Source: Oenococcus kitaharae
Lineage (GTDB): Bacteria; Bacillota; Bacilli; Lactobacillales; Lactobacillaceae
Length of the DNA stretch: 64,000 bases
Assembly: GCF_025758695.1 (NCBI RefSeq)
Contig: NZ_JANJQP010000002.1
Coordinates: forward strand, 186,001-250,000
Direction of reading: 5' to 3'
Under the pieces are notes generated by a model. The model ran no database searches. It was given only the letters and a program-made list of their open reading frames with translations, and was not told where the DNA came from. Positions 17,500-26,529 of this stretch are shown in pieces (within the stretch, counting starts at the first letter, position 1; every line of letters starts with the position of its first letter). Made by a program: the position numbers and the translations under genes.

Positions 17500-19377
17500 T
17501 TAGATTACCGCCTTTCCGGAAAACTGGCTATTGTAGAGGTCAGCGTAAAAACCATTTTTTGCCATCAGAGAATCATGGCTGCCTGTTTCAACAATCGAAC
17601 CGTGATTCATGACAACGATATGCTGGGCATCGCGAATCGTGGACAGACGATGAGCCACGACGAAACTTGTCCGGTCTTTTAATAGATTCTGCATGGCGTG
17701 CTGAATCTGGATTTCTGTCCGACTGTCGACTGACGAAGTCGCTTCATCTAAAATCAGAATTTCTGGATTAGCTAGAAATGCACGGGCGATCGTGATTAAT
17801 TGCCGCTGTCCTTGCGAAATGTTGGAAGCTTCCTCATTTAAGAGTGTCTCATAACCCTTAGGCAGCTGCCTGACAAAACTATCAACATGAGCGGCCTTGG
17901 CCGCTGCTAGAATGTCGGCTTCACTGGCATTCTCACGGCCATAGGCGATATTATCGTGAATTGATCCGGAAAACAGCCAGGTGTCCTGGAGCACCATAGC
18001 AAAATGACTGCGCAGATCTGCACGGTCCAAGTCGCGCGTATCTCGTCCTCTAAAGCGGATGGAGCCGCCGCGAATGTCATAAAAGCGTTCCAATAAGTTG
18101 ATCATCGTTGTCTTGCCGGCACCTGTCGGTCCGACGATTGCGACCATTTCACCTTGTTTGACTGGTAAATTATAATCGGTCATCAGCAGTTCTTTATTAT
18201 CGCCGTAGGCAAACTGAACATGGTCGAAATTGATAATTTCAGATTCTTTGACTACTGGCAGATTCTGATGGTTATCCAGCATCTCATCTTCATCCAGTAC
18301 CTGAAAAACACGTTCCGCCGAGGCGATTGTTGACTGAATTTGATTGGTCAAATTCGTGATTTGTGTAATTGGCTGGCTGAACTCATTCGTATACTGTAAG
18401 AAAGCTTGAATATTGCCGATGGTCACTTGGCCATTAGCGACTTTGATGCCGCCGATGATGGCAATGCCGATGTAACCTAAATTATTAATGAAAGTCATTA
18501 AGGGCATAATCATGCCGGAAACGAATTGTGCTTTCCAGCTGGCCTTATACAAACGCTCATTTTCTTCGGCAAAAGTTTTCCGTTCGCTATCTTCATGGTT
18601 ATAGGCACGCACGATCGTATACCCAGCGTAGCTTTCCTCGATTTGGTTGTTTAACAGGCCAAGCGATTTCTGCTGGGCGGAAAAGAATTTTTGTGAACGT
18701 GGTGCCACGATGCCGATGATAACAATCGAGACCGGCACAATAATCAAGACCCATAAAGTCAGCTGCAAAGAAATGGACAGCATCATCCATAGAATCGAAA
18801 AGAAGGTCACAAAGGAGGTAATTAATTGCGTCAAATTCTGCTGTAAAGTTGATGAAATGTTATCCATGTCGTTGGTTGCCCGCGACATGACATCTCCATT
18901 TGTATGCGTATCATAGTAATTAATCGGCAGGCGGGCCATTTTGGCTTTCAAGTCACGCCGCAAATCAAAGACAGTTTTTTGCGAGACACGCGTCATCATA
19001 TACTGCTGGATAAAAGACAGTAGTGCCGCGAGGACGTAGAGGATAATTACTTCCAGAATAATGCCGGCAATTTTTTGCCAGTTAATTGGAAAAGTCGAGA
19101 TGGGGATGCCAGCTTTAATTTGTGCTCCTCCCGTCATGACACCTTTAAAAATTTCCGTTGTTGCCCGGCCGAGTATTTTCGGTGTTTGTGTCTGGAAAAT
19201 CGCTGACCCGATCGCAAAGAGAATCACAAAAGTGACGGCCAGCCATTGTCTTTTCATATAAGCAAACAGCCGCTTGCTGGTTGGCCAGAAATGTTTGGCT
19301 TTTTGCACGGGACGGCCCATGCTAGGACCAAAAGAACCGCTGCCGTGCGACTGTTTTGTGTTTTTGCTTTCAGCCAT
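17500..19377 (-). CDS. ABC exporter half, canonical ATP site subunit
   Basis: 625 residues: an N-terminal extension of about 40, six membrane helices (about 45-340), then the nucleotide-binding domain with Walker A GPTGAGKTT, signature ISQGQRQL and Walker B ILILDEATSSVD. The catalytic Glu is present. It pairs with the next protein as a heterodimeric exporter of the TM288/BmrD/YfiC type. The two genes overlap by 1 bp. Likely exports drugs or lipophilic compounds across the membrane; substrate unknown. Confidence 0.92.
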   Translation of the reverse strand: MAESKNTKQSHGSGSFGPSMGRPVQKAKHFWPTSKRLFAYMKRQWLAVTFVILFAIGSAIFQTQTPKILGRATTEIFKGVMTGGAQIKAGIPISTFPINWQKIAGIILEVIILYVLAALLSFIQQYMMTRVSQKTVFDLRRDLKAKMARLPINYYDTHTNGDVMSRATNDMDNISSTLQQNLTQLITSFVTFFSILWMMLSISLQLTLWVLIIVPVSIVIIGIVAPRSQKFFSAQQKSLGLLNNQIEESYAGYTIVRAYNHEDSERKTFAEENERLYKASWKAQFVSGMIMPLMTFINNLGYIGIAIIGGIKVANGQVTIGNIQAFLQYTNEFSQPITQITNLTNQIQSTIASAERVFQVLDEDEMLDNHQNLPVVKESEIINFDHVQFAYGDNKELLMTDYNLPVKQGEMVAIVGPTGAGKTTMINLLERFYDIRGGSIRFRGRDTRDLDRADLRSHFAMVLQDTWLFSGSIHDNIAYGRENASEADILAAAKAAHVDSFVRQLPKGYETLLNEEASNISQGQRQLITIARAFLANPEILILDEATSSVDSRTEIQIQHAMQNLLKDRTSFVVAHRLSTIRDAQHIVVMNHGSIVETGSHDSLMAKNGFYADLYNSQFSGKAVI

Positions 19378-21101
19378 TATTGATCTCCTTTACGAATTTG
19401 CGAGTCGATGATTTCCTGGTATGCCTGATTGCTCTTTTTAAGTTCGGCATGGGTACCAGCACCCGTCATGCGGCCGTCTTCTAAGACGAGGATTGTGTCA
19501 GCATCAACAACTGTCGAAATACGCTGAGCGACAATCACGACGACGGCTTTTTGGATTTCAGGATCTGTTTTTAATGCTGCCCGCAGTTTGGCGTCGGTTT
19601 TAAAATCCAAGGCCGAAAAACTATCATCGAAAATATAAATCGCCGCTTTTTTCACCAAAGCTCGCGCAATGGCCAAACGTTGTTTTTGACCACCGGAAAA
19701 ATTATCGCCGCCTTGTTCGACGTGAGCATCCAGGCCATCAACCAATTCCTTGACGAAATCACTGGCTTGCGCAACGTCTAAGGCATGCCAAAGTTCCATA
19801 TCAGTCGCCTGTGGATTACCGTATTTCAGATTTTCACGAATCGTCCCGGTAAACAAGATGGCTTTTTGCGGCGTCAAAGCAATCAAATCGCGTAAATTTT
19901 CCTGCTTGTAATCAGAAATATTTTGGCTGTTTACTTGGATACTGCCGGTCGTCACATCGTAAAAGCGCGGAATTAAATTAATCAGTGTCGATTTTCCGGA
20001 ACCCGTGCCGCCAATAATTGCGACTGTTTGGCCGGATTTGGCAGAAAAAGTTACGCCGGATAGAGCTGGATCCTCTGCACCTGTGTATTTAAATCCGACA
20101 TTTTTAAAAACTAGAGAAGCTGTTTGAGACGCGCTGGCTGATGCTGCGGGGTCTTTGATCGTGGATTGTGCTTGTAAAAGTTCGTTGATCCGATCAGCTG
20201 AGGCCTGGGCTCTGGGTACCATCACGAAAATCATGGCCAGCATCATAAAACTCAGCAGCACTTGCATGGCGTAAGTCATAAAAGCGACCAGATCACCGAC
20301 CTGCATGGCTTGATCAGCAATCAAATGTCCGCCGAACCAGGTGATACCAACATTTGTGCCGGACATGACCAAAGTGACCAGCGGGAAAATCACGGACATG
20401 ATTGAAAAGACTTTGACCGCGTTTTGCGTGAAGTCCTGATTGGCCTCTTTAAAACGGTCCTGTTCGAATTGGTCGCGGCCAAAAGCTCGAATCACACGGA
20501 CGCCGGTCAAACCTTCGCGAAAGACCAGATTGATACGATCTGTTTTCTTCTGCATGGCTTTAAATAAAGGCACGGCATAATACATGGCAACGCCGATGAT
20601 GAGGATCAATACTGGGATGGCGACCAGAAAGATCTCTGTCAAACGGGCGGATTTGCCGTAAGCTAAGACACTGGCTGCGATCAGCATAATCGGCGACATA
20701 ATCATCAAACGCAAAAACATCATGACAACATTTTGAATTTGAACCACGTCGTTGCTTGTTCGTGTAATTAAAGAAGAAGTGCCGATTTTATCAAACTCTT
20801 CATTAGAGTAGCCCATGACCTTATCGTAGATATCGCGTCGAAGGCGCATGCCCAGTTTCTGGGAAGCCACCGATGATGTGTAGGTATTGGCCACGCCGAA
20901 TAGGACGGAAAGCAGAGAATAAAACGCCATCCAAGCACCTGTGTGATAGATATATGTAATGTTTCCCCTAGCAACACCGTTATTGATCAGATCGGAAGTC
21001 AGATCCGGCAAACGCAGCATTGTATAGACCTGGATGATCATAAATAGGACCGATAGTGCGACAATCCAAGCACTCATGCGTCCTTTGGAAAGTTTAATCA
21101 T
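19377..21101 (-). CDS. ABC exporter half, degenerate ATP site subunit
   Basis: 574 residues: six membrane helices (about 15-310), then Walker A GGTGSGKST, signature FSGGQKQR and Walker B IYIFDDSFSALD. The catalytic Glu after Walker B is Asp, as in TM287/BmrC/YfiB subunits of asymmetric heterodimeric exporters, so one of the two ATP sites should be hydrolytically weak. It overlaps the TetR gene by 8 bp and the partner gene by 1 bp. Confidence 0.92.
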   Translation of the reverse strand: MIKLSKGRMSAWIVALSVLFMIIQVYTMLRLPDLTSDLINNGVARGNITYIYHTGAWMAFYSLLSVLFGVANTYTSSVASQKLGMRLRRDIYDKVMGYSNEEFDKIGTSSLITRTSNDVVQIQNVVMMFLRLMIMSPIMLIAASVLAYGKSARLTEIFLVAIPVLILIIGVAMYYAVPLFKAMQKKTDRINLVFREGLTGVRVIRAFGRDQFEQDRFKEANQDFTQNAVKVFSIMSVIFPLVTLVMSGTNVGITWFGGHLIADQAMQVGDLVAFMTYAMQVLLSFMMLAMIFVMVPRAQASADRINELLQAQSTIKDPAASASASQTASLVFKNVGFKYTGAEDPALSGVTFSAKSGQTVAIIGGTGSGKSTLINLIPRFYDVTTGSIQVNSQNISDYKQENLRDLIALTPQKAILFTGTIRENLKYGNPQATDMELWHALDVAQASDFVKELVDGLDAHVEQGGDNFSGGQKQRLAIARALVKKAAIYIFDDSFSALDFKTDAKLRAALKTDPEIQKAVVVIVAQRISTVVDADTILVLEDGRMTGAGTHAELKKSNQAYQEIIDSQIRKGDQ

Positions 21102-21738
21102 GTTCTGTCTCCTTCTTGATACCGTATTTCAGCCAATTAATTTCTTTATCAGTCTGTGCCAGAATCTGATCTAAGCCAACAGCCTCGCCGGCGCGTTTTT
21201 TTGCAAAATAACTGCTGACGGCTTGCAGCACGAAACCTGAAAAAATTTTTTCCAGCGCTTTGAAATCATCCAGGCTGTCGATTCTCAATTCGGAAAAGTC
21301 GATGTAAGAAAGATCATCTAAAGATTGAATAGCCGGATCATCAAAATGAGAAAAATGCCGGAGCATTTTTTGACTGCGTTGAATATCCAGCCCTAATAAA
21401 GCATTTTCGAAAAGAACCGAATTGCGGCTTTTAATGATTGTGCCTATGAGCTGCTTATCCATAAAACGCCAAGCTTCAATCAGGTCGCCATCGTGTGTTA
21501 GGACAGCTTTCTTGAAATTTTCCTGAAAACTGCGGGCCTTGTTTTTAAAAAAATAGTGATAAAGATCGCTGATATCATCAAAATATTGATAAAAACTTCC
21601 GCGAGGAATCCCGGCATCCAAGACAATTCTGGCAACTTTGGCTTCCGCTAAGGGCACACGAGAAAACTCGTTTTGAGCTGCTCGCAGAATCCGCTGACGT
21701 TTCTCTTCGCTTAAATTGTAAAAAGTTTCTTTTGGCAT
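21094..21738 (-). CDS. TetR-family regulator of the ABC exporter operon
   Basis: 214 residues from the ATG at 21738, whose MPKETFYNLSEEKRQRI start is typical of YfiR-like TetR proteins. The helix-turn-helix is at about 20-60 (VARIVLDAGIPRGSFYQYF); the rest is an effector-binding helical domain. An in-frame TTG at 21765 would add nine residues and coincides with the predicted transcription start. No Shine-Dalgarno is visible for either. It heads the operon and its promoter carries overlapping dyads, so autorepression relieved by an exported compound is likely. Confidence 0.85.
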   Translation of the reverse strand: MPKETFYNLSEEKRQRILRAAQNEFSRVPLAEAKVARIVLDAGIPRGSFYQYFDDISDLYHYFFKNKARSFQENFKKAVLTHDGDLIEAWRFMDKQLIGTIIKSRNSVLFENALLGLDIQRSQKMLRHFSHFDDPAIQSLDDLSYIDFSELRIDSLDDFKALEKIFSGFVLQAVSSYFAKKRAGEAVGLDQILAQTDKEINWLKYGIKKETEHD

Positions 21739-21752
21739 AAAATGTGACGATC

Positions 21753-21800
21753 TGTCATGTGACAATATGTCATTTTATGCGCTGTTGACGAACTTGTCAA
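21753..21800 (-). promoter_or_regulatory. tetR operon promoter and operator
   Basis: Minus strand: -35 TTGACA (21795-21800), 17-bp spacer, -10 TAAAAT (21772-21777). Two overlapping dyads, TGTCATGTGACA (21753-21764) and TGACAATATGTCA (21760-21772), sit across the start point, the expected place for TetR autorepression. Confidence 0.7.
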
Positions 21801-21817
21801 GAAGAAGCCAATTAAAT

Positions 21818-21846
21818 TTGTTATCGATGCCCTTTTTTGCTAGGAT
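21818..21846 (+). promoter_or_regulatory. hydroxyacid dehydrogenase promoter
   Basis: -35 TTGTTA (21818-21823), 17-bp spacer, -10 TAGGAT (21841-21846). The ATG follows after 9 nt with no ribosome binding site, so the leader would be 0-3 nt. Confidence 0.55.
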
Positions 21847-21855
21847 TGTAGCAAT

Positions 21856-22845
21856 ATGAAAATACTGATGTATGCCGTTTTAGGCGACGAAAAACCCTAT
21901 ATTAAAGAATTCTGCCAGCAGACTGGCCATCAAGTCGACCAGCTGACTGACTATCTCTCAAAAAAAAATGTCAGCCTGGCTAAGGGCTATGATGCAATTG
22001 TGACTCAGCAGACGGTTGCGATTCCTGATTCTGTCTATCAGCAATTAGCCGAATTTGGTATCAAACAGATTACAATTCGCCAAGTCGGTTACGATATTTT
22101 GGATTTACCAGCCATTCATCAAGCTGGCTTGAGAGCTTCCAATGTTGCTGCCTATTCGCCAAGAGCTATTGCTGAATATACGCTGACGCAATTGATGAAC
22201 TTAATCCGCAACAACAAACGCTATTATCGGGCAACGACGAGTGGCGATTGGCAGTGGTCGGCTGCGCCTCAAGGACGCGAAATTCACGATCTCACTATTG
22301 CTGTGATTGGTGCTGGGCGGATTGGTTCTGCTTTGGCTGAGATGCTGCATGCCCTGGGAGCCAAAGTTTTGGCAGTTGACCCAGTTTATCATGCTCAAAA
22401 TGAAGCTTTTTTGGATTATGTTGATCTAGATCAGGCCTTAGCACAAGCTGATGTGGTGACTTTCCACACACCTTTGAATGACGAGACTGCGGGGATGGCT
22501 GATTCGGCTTTCTTTGACAAAATGAAGGCAGGTAGTTACTTCTTGAATTTTGCTCGCGGCGGCCTCGTGGTAACCGATGCCTTGCTGGCTAATTTAAGGA
22601 GTGACAAGCTGGCCGGCGCAGCCTTGGATGTCTTGCCCAACGAAAATGAATTCATGAGCGCTGTCTCTGATCCGAAAATAATTCCGGCCGATGCACAAGC
22701 ATTGATGGCCATGGATAATGTGCTGCTTTCTCCGCATGTTGCCTTTTATACGGATTTAGCCATTAAAAATATGGTCAGGATTTCTTTGCATGATGCTGTC
22801 GCTTTGGCTAATGGCCAGAAAATCGAAAACGAGATCTTTGATTAA
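21856..22845 (+). CDS. D-2-hydroxyacid dehydrogenase, D-lactate dehydrogenase family
   Basis: 329 residues. The NAD-binding GAGRIGSA motif is in the middle, the YSPRAIAE segment is typical of D-LDH/D-hydroxyisocaproate dehydrogenases, and the catalytic Arg (FARGG), Glu and His (LSPHVAF) are in place. It reduces a 2-keto acid to the D-hydroxy acid with NADH. D-lactate is the expected product in this bacterial group, but a D-hydroxyisocaproate-type enzyme cannot be excluded. A small membrane peptide gene follows with no terminator between. Confidence 0.88.
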   Translation: MKILMYAVLGDEKPYIKEFCQQTGHQVDQLTDYLSKKNVSLAKGYDAIVTQQTVAIPDSVYQQLAEFGIKQITIRQVGYDILDLPAIHQAGLRASNVAAYSPRAIAEYTLTQLMNLIRNNKRYYRATTSGDWQWSAAPQGREIHDLTIAVIGAGRIGSALAEMLHALGAKVLAVDPVYHAQNEAFLDYVDLDQALAQADVVTFHTPLNDETAGMADSAFFDKMKAGSYFLNFARGGLVVTDALLANLRSDKLAGAALDVLPNENEFMSAVSDPKIIPADAQALMAMDNVLLSPHVAFYTDLAIKNMVRISLHDAVALANGQKIENEIFD

Positions 22846-22888
22846 ATTATAATTGATTGAAGAGACGGACTAACTGAAAAAGGACTTG

Positions 22889-23041
22889 ATGACGATGATG
22901 TATTTTGGCTTTGCTATGTTTATTAATCTCTTGTTTTATGTTCTATTAATAGCGGTGGTTGTGTATGTTCTTTATTGTTTGCGCCAAATTGTCAAACTTT
23001 TGACTGAAATCAAAGAAGCACTGAAAAATAAATCTGAATAA
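22889..23041 (+). CDS. 50-residue single-span membrane peptide
   Basis: Short ORF starting at one of three in-frame ATGs (22889, 22895, 22898). AAAAGGA upstream best suits the ATG at 22895. The peptide has one strongly hydrophobic segment (about FINLLFYVLLIAVVVYVL) followed by a Lys/Glu-rich amphipathic tail of about 20 residues. It lies 43 bp after the dehydrogenase and before a terminator, so it is probably co-transcribed. The layout resembles small membrane regulators or DUF-type peptides; I do not recognise a family. Confidence 0.55.
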   Translation: MTMMYFGFAMFINLLFYVLLIAVVVYVLYCLRQIVKLLTEIKEALKNKSE

Positions 23042-23057
23042 ATTTTACCGCGTACAA

Positions 23058-23087
23058 AAAAGTACAGCCATTAAAGCTGTGCTTTTC
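23058..23087. terminator. intrinsic terminator
   Basis: AAAAGTACAGC and GCTGTGCTTTT pair across CATTAAA with one G-T pair. It ends the dehydrogenase/small peptide unit and could also serve the convergent VOC gene. Confidence 0.65.
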
Positions 23088-23105
23088 AAATGTCATGATT
23101 TAATT

Positions 23106-23495
23106 TCAGAGAATCTGGCAGAATTCAATTGTTTCTTTATTTGGTCCTAGAATATTGAAGAAACGAATACCGTTGTCCCAAAATGATGGAATCGATTGAA
23201 TTTCTTTATCGACGAGATGAAGACCTTGTGCTTTTGCAGCAGCAAAAGCTTTGTCAACATCAGTTGTATTCATCGAGATGTGATTGATGGCACCAGCTTT
23301 TTGAGCTGTTGGATCGCCATCCCAAGTCTCAATGGTTAGATTGCCAAAACGCATGAAGGCACAATGACTGCTGCCGTTTTCGAAAAGACCGGCTTCTTCG
23401 AATCCCAGTGATTTATAGAAACTGACTGTCTCATCCAAATTAGCGGCAGGGATGCCGACGTGCTGAATACCCGTAAAATAATTACTCAAAGCCAT
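23106..23495 (-). CDS. VOC-superfamily (glyoxalase/dioxygenase fold) protein
   Basis: 129 residues, one VOC unit pair: HVGIPAANLDETVSFYKSLGF at the start and KETIEFCQ at the end, giving the His and Glu metal positions. Family members are glyoxalase I, epimerases and antibiotic-binding proteins. It is 14 bp after the YczE-like gene and is the third gene of the alcohol dehydrogenase operon. Detoxification of an aldehyde adduct or an isomerisation is possible; no substrate can be assigned. Confidence 0.8.
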   Translation of the reverse strand: MALSNYFTGIQHVGIPAANLDETVSFYKSLGFEEAGLFENGSSHCAFMRFGNLTIETWDGDPTAQKAGAINHISMNTTDVDKAFAAAKAQGLHLVDKEIQSIPSFWDNGIRFFNILGPNKETIEFCQIL

Positions 23496-23509
23496 ATTAA
23501 TAAAACCTC

Positions 23510-24292
23510 CTAATTTTGGGAAACGTGAATGGCACGGTGATGAAGTCTTGGGAAGACGATTTTATCGGCCGCGCCTGTAATACCGCCCTGGAATAACAAG
23601 GCAAAAATTGTTCCCAGACCGAAATTCGTAAATTGATGCGAAATGATCAAAGCGATCACCGTCAGAATAGTTGGCGGCAGGTATGAAACCCACATCGCAG
23701 TGGCAGCATGCCCTTTAAGATATTTAAAACGCAGGATCTGCATTAAGTCGTCAGCAGGATGGAGAATCAAATTCACACGCTGATAAATAGAAATCGCAAT
23801 CCCGATCAAAGCATCACCGAAGAAATTCAGGCAGATGTAAAAAATGATCATGGCTGGACTATGCGCTGCGGGCAGTCCTGCAAAAAAGGGATAGACGCCG
23901 TTGAAAAAGTCAGCGAATACTTGGATTAATGCGGAAAAGGGCAACATAAATAACAAATTTCCCAAGGCGCGCTGCCAAGACCAATGCCCGACTAACAGGG
24001 CGTTTAGGACAATTGTCATCAATCCGATGATGATAAATGACCAAAATAGATTCCAATGCAAAGCATTACCGAAATTGGCTGTCGCAGCTGTCCAATAGGC
24101 AGCTCCGAGGTAGGAAGGATGGATCTTGGCACTTGTGACCAAGGTCAAGACGTTTCCGGCTGAATTAATCACAATCGAGATTGCAAAGTAGGCAATTAAA
24201 CTGGCTGTAGAAGCCGTGGTGGAAGTTGTATGAAAACTGGCACTTGCGGCGTCTGGTTTGTTTTGCGGGCGAGGTACACCCGGCCGGGTCAT
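23510..24292 (-). CDS. YczE/YitT-like integral membrane protein
   Basis: 260 residues: a Ser/Thr/Ala-rich N-terminal tail of about 30 residues, then five or six membrane segments. The GDALIGIAISIYQR and the FGLGTIFALLFQGGITG stretches resemble the YczE/YyaS family of uncharacterised membrane proteins. It overlaps the alcohol dehydrogenase stop by ATGA. Role unknown; it might export or import a metabolite of the dehydrogenase. Confidence 0.6.
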   Translation of the reverse strand: MTRPGVPRPQNKPDAASASFHTTSTTASTASLIAYFAISIVINSAGNVLTLVTSAKIHPSYLGAAYWTAATANFGNALHWNLFWSFIIIGLMTIVLNALLVGHWSWQRALGNLLFMLPFSALIQVFADFFNGVYPFFAGLPAAHSPAMIIFYICLNFFGDALIGIAISIYQRVNLILHPADDLMQILRFKYLKGHAATAMWVSYLPPTILTVIALIISHQFTNFGLGTIFALLFQGGITGAADKIVFPRLHHRAIHVSQN

Positions 24293-25290
24293 TCTCCGAC
24301 TTTCACAACGGCCTTGCTAACGTCTTTAATTGTACCGTCTAGATAATCAGGCACATCTTTGAGAGAAGGCTCGTTACTGATCAATGGCAAAACATCCAGT
24401 TTGCCGCTCGACAATAAGGCAAGAGAATCTTCAAAAGCGTTGGGGTTGATGAAGGATCCTTGGATAGTCAGCTGCTTTTGGTAAACTTCATAGGTATTCA
24501 TCTTGAATTCCTGATTTGGTTTACCGACACCAAACATCAAGACCTGAGCACCTTTGACAGTTGCATTCACAGCCTGTTCTTGTGTCTGAGGCAAGCCGAC
24601 AGCTTCAATAACAACATCATAGTCAGCCGGAATCTGGTCGCGTGTGGTATTGAAGGTATTGGTTACGCCGAACTTTTCTTTATTCAAGGCCAGTTTTTCA
24701 TCGATAATACCGGCAAAATCCACTTGGTGCACACCATAGGCACGCAATAATTGTACGAAGAGCTGGCCCATAAAGCCGTCTCCAATTACCAAAGCTTTCT
24801 GATAAGGCGTCAATTTCAATAATTTCACGCCATGGACAGCACATGAAATTGGTTCAGTCGTAGCGGCAGCTTTTAAGGAAACATTATCCGGCACCTTGTA
24901 GACTTGTGTCTCAGGAGCTGTGAAGTACTGCTCCAATCCGCCATTGCGGGTGACACCGATAGCTGATAAATTGTCGCAGAGTTCTGGACGGCCGGTACGG
25001 CAGTAAAAACACTTGCCGCAATAGATATTAGGATCGACCGTGACACGATCGCCAACTTTAAAATCAACAACGTCAGCACCAACTTCAGCAACAATGCCTG
25101 AGTTTTCGTGTCCCAATACGATTGGTGGTACAGCAGCTGCTGAACCTGGTAATCCGTTATACAAAGCGTGATCGGTTCCACAGATTCCAGCGTACTTGCT
25201 TTCAATTAAGACTTCGTTGGCCTTTGGTGTCGGCTTTTTAGTCTCCTGTACTTCCATTTGCTTAACAGCAGTTAATACTAAAGCATCCAT
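24289..25290 (-). CDS. zinc-dependent medium-chain alcohol/polyol dehydrogenase
   Basis: 333 residues. Catalytic zinc ligands are in CGTDH and GHENSG; the structural zinc site is the four-cysteine cluster CGKCFYCRTGRPELC at about 92-106; the nucleotide fold has GDGFMGQ. The sequence sits in the sorbitol/threonine/butanediol dehydrogenase branch. First gene of a three-gene operon with a YczE-like membrane protein and a VOC protein. AAGGAAGGA precedes the ATG. Its polyol or alcohol substrate is not determinable. Confidence 0.88.
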   Translation of the reverse strand: MDALVLTAVKQMEVQETKKPTPKANEVLIESKYAGICGTDHALYNGLPGSAAAVPPIVLGHENSGIVAEVGADVVDFKVGDRVTVDPNIYCGKCFYCRTGRPELCDNLSAIGVTRNGGLEQYFTAPETQVYKVPDNVSLKAAATTEPISCAVHGVKLLKLTPYQKALVIGDGFMGQLFVQLLRAYGVHQVDFAGIIDEKLALNKEKFGVTNTFNTTRDQIPADYDVVIEAVGLPQTQEQAVNATVKGAQVLMFGVGKPNQEFKMNTYEVYQKQLTIQGSFINPNAFEDSLALLSSGKLDVLPLISNEPSLKDVPDYLDGTIKDVSKAVVKVGE

Positions 25291-25321
25291 AATAAATTTA
25301 ATCCTTCCTTATATTCTCAAT

Positions 25322-25330
25322 ATTTTACCA
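25322..25330 (-). promoter_or_regulatory. dehydrogenase operon promoter, extended -10
   Basis: Minus-strand TGGTAAAAT, an extended -10 without a good -35, about 30 bp before the ATG. Between here and the kinase stop at 25388 I see only a weak ACCGC/GCGGT hairpin. Confidence 0.45.
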
Positions 25331-25387
25331 ATTTTTGACCGCCAAAAAAGCTTGCGGTGAGGAAGTTCTTTGACGATCCGTACCGAT

Positions 25388-26263
25388 TTATTTGCGGTAT
25401 TCAAGCAAGGCCAAGGCAAAGTCGCCTAGTGTTGCTGAACCGTTTTCCTTGATTGCCGGCATCACAAGATAATCTTCCAGCTTGCCGACGTCAATGTAAT
25501 CATTCATTAAGTCTTTAAACTGTACGCGGACTTTCTTTAAGAATTCCTCACTGATCACGCCGCCGCCAAAGACAATCTTGGCAGGCCGTAAAGTCAAAGT
25601 CGTTTGCAAAGCAGCTTGGGCGACATAGTAAGCCATGATATCCCAGACGTGGTCTGTCAGGGGAATGTCTTGTCCTTTTTTGCCAGTGCGGGCTTCAAAA
25701 GTTGGACCGGAAACTAATCCCTCCAAGCAATCACCATGAAAGGGGCAGATGCCTGGGAAATCAAGATCGTCCGGGTGGCGCTTAACACGTACATGGCCCA
25801 TTTCTGGATGGCCGAGATCGCCGATGAATTGGCCGTTGACAATTGCGCCGGCGCCAACACCGGTGCCAATCGTGTAATAAACCAATGAATTGATATGTTC
25901 GTTGAACAATGTCGAAATGACATATTCGCCATAGGCCGACCCATTCACATCAGTCGTCCAATGGATCGGAATATTAAAGGCCTTTTTGATCCGGCCGACA
26001 AAGTCGACATCAGACCAGCCCGGCTTGGGTGTATTGGTAATGAAACCATATTTGGGTGAATTTTTCCTTAACTCGATCGGGCCAAAAGAAGAAATACCAA
26101 TCGCTTTTAAGTCATCAAATTTTTTGAAATAATCAATACATTTGGTTAGTGTTTCTTCTGGTGTTGTGGTTGGAAAACGAACAATATCTTTGGTTCGGTA
26201 ATCTTCATTTCCGACGGCACAGACGAATTTTGTGCCGCCTGCTTCAATGCTTCCTAGTAACAC
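25388..26263 (-). CDS. scrK: ROK-family fructokinase
   Basis: 291 residues starting at GTG with AAGGAGG upstream. Phosphate-binding GGTKF is near the N-terminus, and the ROK zinc site GHVRVKRHPDD...CPFHGDCLEG supplies His and Cys ligands. It phosphorylates fructose (often also mannose) to the 6-phosphate in the cytoplasm. It is monocistronic with a long leader and a cre site at its promoter, fitting catabolite control. Confidence 0.92.
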   Translation of the reverse strand: MLLGSIEAGGTKFVCAVGNEDYRTKDIVRFPTTTPEETLTKCIDYFKKFDDLKAIGISSFGPIELRKNSPKYGFITNTPKPGWSDVDFVGRIKKAFNIPIHWTTDVNGSAYGEYVISTLFNEHINSLVYYTIGTGVGAGAIVNGQFIGDLGHPEMGHVRVKRHPDDLDFPGICPFHGDCLEGLVSGPTFEARTGKKGQDIPLTDHVWDIMAYYVAQAALQTTLTLRPAKIVFGGGVISEEFLKKVRVQFKDLMNDYIDVGKLEDYLVMPAIKENGSATLGDFALALLEYRK

Positions 26264-26398
26264 GTGCTGCCTCCTTGGATAATTTTTTTAGTTTACGATT
26301 ACAGGTCGTTTTTTATGCTTTTCATGAAAAATGTGACAGCCAAAAGTGCCGGTATGACTGGTTTTTTACCCGTTCGCTCACATTCCCCATCGCTATCT

Positions 26399-26427
26399 AC
26401 GGTAGCGCTTTCATAAAGGTGAGTCAA
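26399..26427 (-). promoter_or_regulatory. fructokinase promoter with cre site
   Basis: Minus strand: -35 TTGACT (26422-26427), 17-bp spacer, weak -10 TACCGT (26399-26404). The spacer and -10 hold TGAAAGCGCTACCG (26400-26413), one mismatch from the cre consensus TGWAARCGYTWNCW. The leader to the GTG is about 130 nt with no recognisable riboswitch. Confidence 0.55.
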
Positions 26428-26485
26428 GGGAAAAATCTGGTCTTTTGGAAGTTATGCCACATTGTAAAATGGACTTTTTGTCAAT

Positions 26486-26512
26486 AAAAAAGCCAGGCAA
26501 CTAAGCCTGGCA
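26486..26512 (-). terminator. alsSD terminator
   Basis: Minus strand: GCCAGGC/GCCTGGC stem with a 6-nt loop followed by six T, 18 bp after the alsD stop. Confidence 0.8.
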
Positions 26513-26529
26513 TAAAGAGTAATAATTTT

